DNA from: Mastigias papua
Lineage: Eukaryota > Cnidaria > Scyphozoa > Rhizostomeae > Mastigiidae
Length of the DNA stretch: 64,000 nt
Reading direction: 5' to 3'
NCBI GenBank assembly: GCA_964019165.1
Contig: OZ025271.1
Span: forward strand, 11,518,259 to 11,582,258
In this document: positions 61,791 through 64,000 of the stretch, one piece after another
How positions within the stretch are numbered: the first letter of the stretch is position 1
Layout of the letters: each line of letters opens with the position of its first letter
Position numbers and translations under genes: made by a program
Notes under the pieces: model-generated
Seen by the model: only the letters and a program-made list of their open reading frames with translations
Databases searched by the model: none
Told to the model about the DNA's origin: nothing

Positions 61791-62246
61791 CAAGTTACCA
61801 TATCTACCCTGGTCTAATTTCACCAAGCGTAAGCTACAAACTTTAGTTAAACGATGTTGTAAAGATCTAAAAATAAAACTGGTATTTTCTTCTTTTAAAA
61901 TTAAATACCTAATCGATGTTAAAGATTCTGTACCCAAAACGCTCCGCTTTAATGTGGTTTATAAGTTTAATTGTGCTGGATGTGATTCCGTTTATGTTGG
62001 CGAGACAAGCCGACATTTGTCCACTCGAGTGCGTGAGCATTTACATACTGACAAATCTCCAACATCTTTAAACATCTTAGGGGTTCTGATAAATGTAGGG
62101 AATATTGCAGTGACAATTGTTTCACGGTTATAGATACAGCAAGTACCTATCATCAACTTAAAATCAAAGAGGCTTTGCACATTTCATGGGAGAAGCCCAT
62201 TTTAAATAAACAGGTTCAGCACTTTGATATCTCATTAAGTTTCTAA
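61778..62246 (+). pseudogene. Second-family PLE GIY-YIG endonuclease end
   Basis: + strand frame from 61778: PYLPWSNFTKRKLQTLVKRC, then VKDSVPKTLRFNVVYKFNCAGCDSVYVGETSRHLSTRVREHL near 61920-62045 (C..C plus Y-V-G-E-T and R..EH, the GIY-YIG core). A frameshift near 62080 leads to SDKCREYCSDNCFTVID and LKIKEALHISWEKPILNKQ (catalytic Glu region), ending at about 62246. It is back to back with the minus-strand fragment at 61352-61790. Confidence 0.82.
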
Positions 62247-62334
62247 CTCCCCTTTGGTGTTTTTTCTTCATAACAGTTTATCGTTCTTTTATCGAATGTA
62301 TATACTTATATGTGTTCTAATGATTTCAATTCAG

Positions 62335-62383
62335 ATTTAGCAACTGAAGATGGATGATGAATCCGAAACATGTCTTGCAAAAT
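62335..62383 (+). ncRNA. Hammerhead ribozyme-like fold after second-family PLE
   Basis: ATTTAGCAA (stem I 5'), CTGAAGA core, bulged T, stem II GGAT/ATCC with loop GATGA, GAAA, minimal stem III around CATGT, cleavage triplet GUC, then TTGCAAAAT (stem I 3'). Stem I pairs 8 of 9 positions with a central A/A mismatch. It lies 90 nt after the coding end and just before a (TA)n tract. Confidence 0.55.
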
Positions 62384-62427
62384 TAGAAACATAGTTATTT
62401 TTCTTCGAATTATATCTGACTATACTA

Positions 62428-63035
<608 letters not shown>

Positions 63036-63171
63036 GTTTTCACCTGGTGTATGCCGTTTTTCGCGTCCATTCAGAATAGAAGAAGGAGAGGGAGGATCAC
63101 GTCCCAATAGCTTTGTCATATCTACAGAAGGAAAGCCTCAATTAGGGAAAATTCCTTTTAATTTCCAACAG
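63036..63171 (+). CDS. ZU5/UPA gene, exon continuing the UPA-like region
   Basis: A 136-nt exon (acceptor atgttcgatag, donor GTAATT). Its first G completes a Lys codon left by the exon at 35045 (phase 2), and it ends in phase 0. It encodes FSPGVCRFSRPFRIEEGEG, then SRPNSFVISTEG and KPQLGKIPFNFQQ. The codon phase and the protein-like composition support it as the next exon across the 27.7-kb intron. Confidence 0.65.
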
Positions 63172-63687
63172 GTAATTACTTTGGTAATTATTTGGAAGAA
63201 TCTCAGTAAAGCACATCAGTTATTAATATGTAATTTGTTTCAAAGCATTGCCCATGTTGTCTATATGTATTTATGATTACATTTTACAATTCTATATGTT
63301 TTATTATTGGCATTTATAGGTTATCATACTCTGAAAGTACAACTCTTTGTCTTATGACATCTTTGAACGACATGTGACTAGTGGGCCAAGCCCGTGTGAA
63401 GACACCATTCATTACGTATTCAAATTCAGTCTGTATGCCAAAAGAGCAGCTATCTATTGGGCCTTGCTCTTCTCCTCAGACGACTGACAGATTGACCTGT
63501 TACCATCATTTCATTTTGAGGGATGATAATGCAGCTTTTCAAAATAGGCTGAGAACATGAAAACACAGCCTTACGTTTTGCTATATGCCAATGATCCATC
63601 AGTGAAAATGTTAAAGATCCATGCCTTGCCATTTTGTTCACCATTTGTGTTTTTGACATCTATCTTTCTTGCTTTTCTAATACTTAG

Positions 63688-63743
63688 AAATTCCCAAATT
63701 ACTGGATGTGTTACATAATGAAGAAGTAATCTTTACCCTGCAT
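63688..63743 (+). CDS. ZU5/UPA gene, possible short exon
   Basis: Between acceptor taatacttag and donor GTAAGT, read with two leading bases: IPKLLDVLHNEEVIFTLH. This frame does not follow directly from the phase-0 end of the 63036 exon, so an unseen exon may lie between, or one border is wrong. The downstream phase fits the next exon. Confidence 0.45.
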
Positions 63744-63816
63744 GTAAGTGTCTTGCTTTCATGATGATCTTGTAATTTACTTCACAAATGCTAGCAGTAT
63801 TTTAATTTATTTGCAG

Positions 63817-63856
63817 GGAGCAGATAGGCAGACCCCTAGAGACGAAAATATCGGTG
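63817..63856 (+). CDS. ZU5/UPA gene, possible short exon
   Basis: Forty bases encode GADRQTPRDENIG between acceptor tttatttgcag and donor GTATGT. Phase 0 start fits 63743; phase 1 end fits a putative exon opening at 63987 (acceptor tttttcaacag), which runs off the window. Confidence 0.45.
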
Positions 63857-64000
63857 GTATGTTGGTAGTTTCATTTGTTTTCATGTACTTTCTTTCTTAA
63901 AGTAATATCCCCTGAAACAAGTTCTTAGGCCAATTTTGAGGCATGGTTGCCAGCAGCATACAGGAACATATTTCATTTTTCAACAGGTTTGTATGCAAGT

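Overview
The window reads as nuclear DNA of an AT-rich, intron-containing invertebrate animal. The evidence is spliced exons with GT..AG borders, a ZU5/UPA-type host gene, CR1-like LINEs, Penelope-like elements (PLEs), Tc1/mariner, hAT and BEL/Pao transposons, and about ten long (TA)n tracts. No bacterial-style gene organisation is present. I cannot name the species; a non-bilaterian or other marine invertebrate is a guess.

One host gene is supported, on the + strand. Phase-compatible exons lie at 26177-26226, 28184-28506, 28896-29098, 30397-30659, 35045-35350, 63036-63171 and on past the right edge, with a possible Ser-rich exon at 10909-10968. They encode two consecutive ZU5-like domains and a probable UPA-like region, the arrangement known from PIDD1, ankyrins and UNC5-like proteins. 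The 27.7-kb intron between 35350 and 63036 holds most of the transposon nest. A second plausible gene is a single-exon OTU-type cysteine protease (9574-10200, minus).

Layout: 1-12028 holds two almost identical 790-bp direct repeats 11.2 kb apart, enclosing a deleted Tc1 element, a pogo-like MITE, a LINE tail and the OTU gene. 13230-19600 is a decayed Ty3/gypsy pol into which a second gypsy element (13964-18777) inserted. 21580-27040 holds PLE fragments, one of them inside a LINE reverse transcriptase, plus a large (TA)n tract. 28184-35350 is the host gene core, with PLE and LINE remnants in its introns. 37880-62600 is a transposon pile-up. A minus-strand PLE is split by a Harbinger-like DNA transposon (40308-43212) and by a gypsy element (43256-53881); the gypsy element is itself split by an intact young BEL/Pao element (44587-50730). 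Further right are an inverted-repeat PLE terminus, a Tc1 element split by a hAT element, another Tc1-like copy, and two PLE fragments.

The most interesting signal is a set of 41-43-nt hammerhead-ribozyme-like motifs (CUGANGA...GAAA closed by a short inverted repeat) in the terminal repeats of the PLEs. They recur in several diverged copies with compensating stem changes. A differently built hammerhead-like fold follows the GIY-YIG coding end of a second PLE family.
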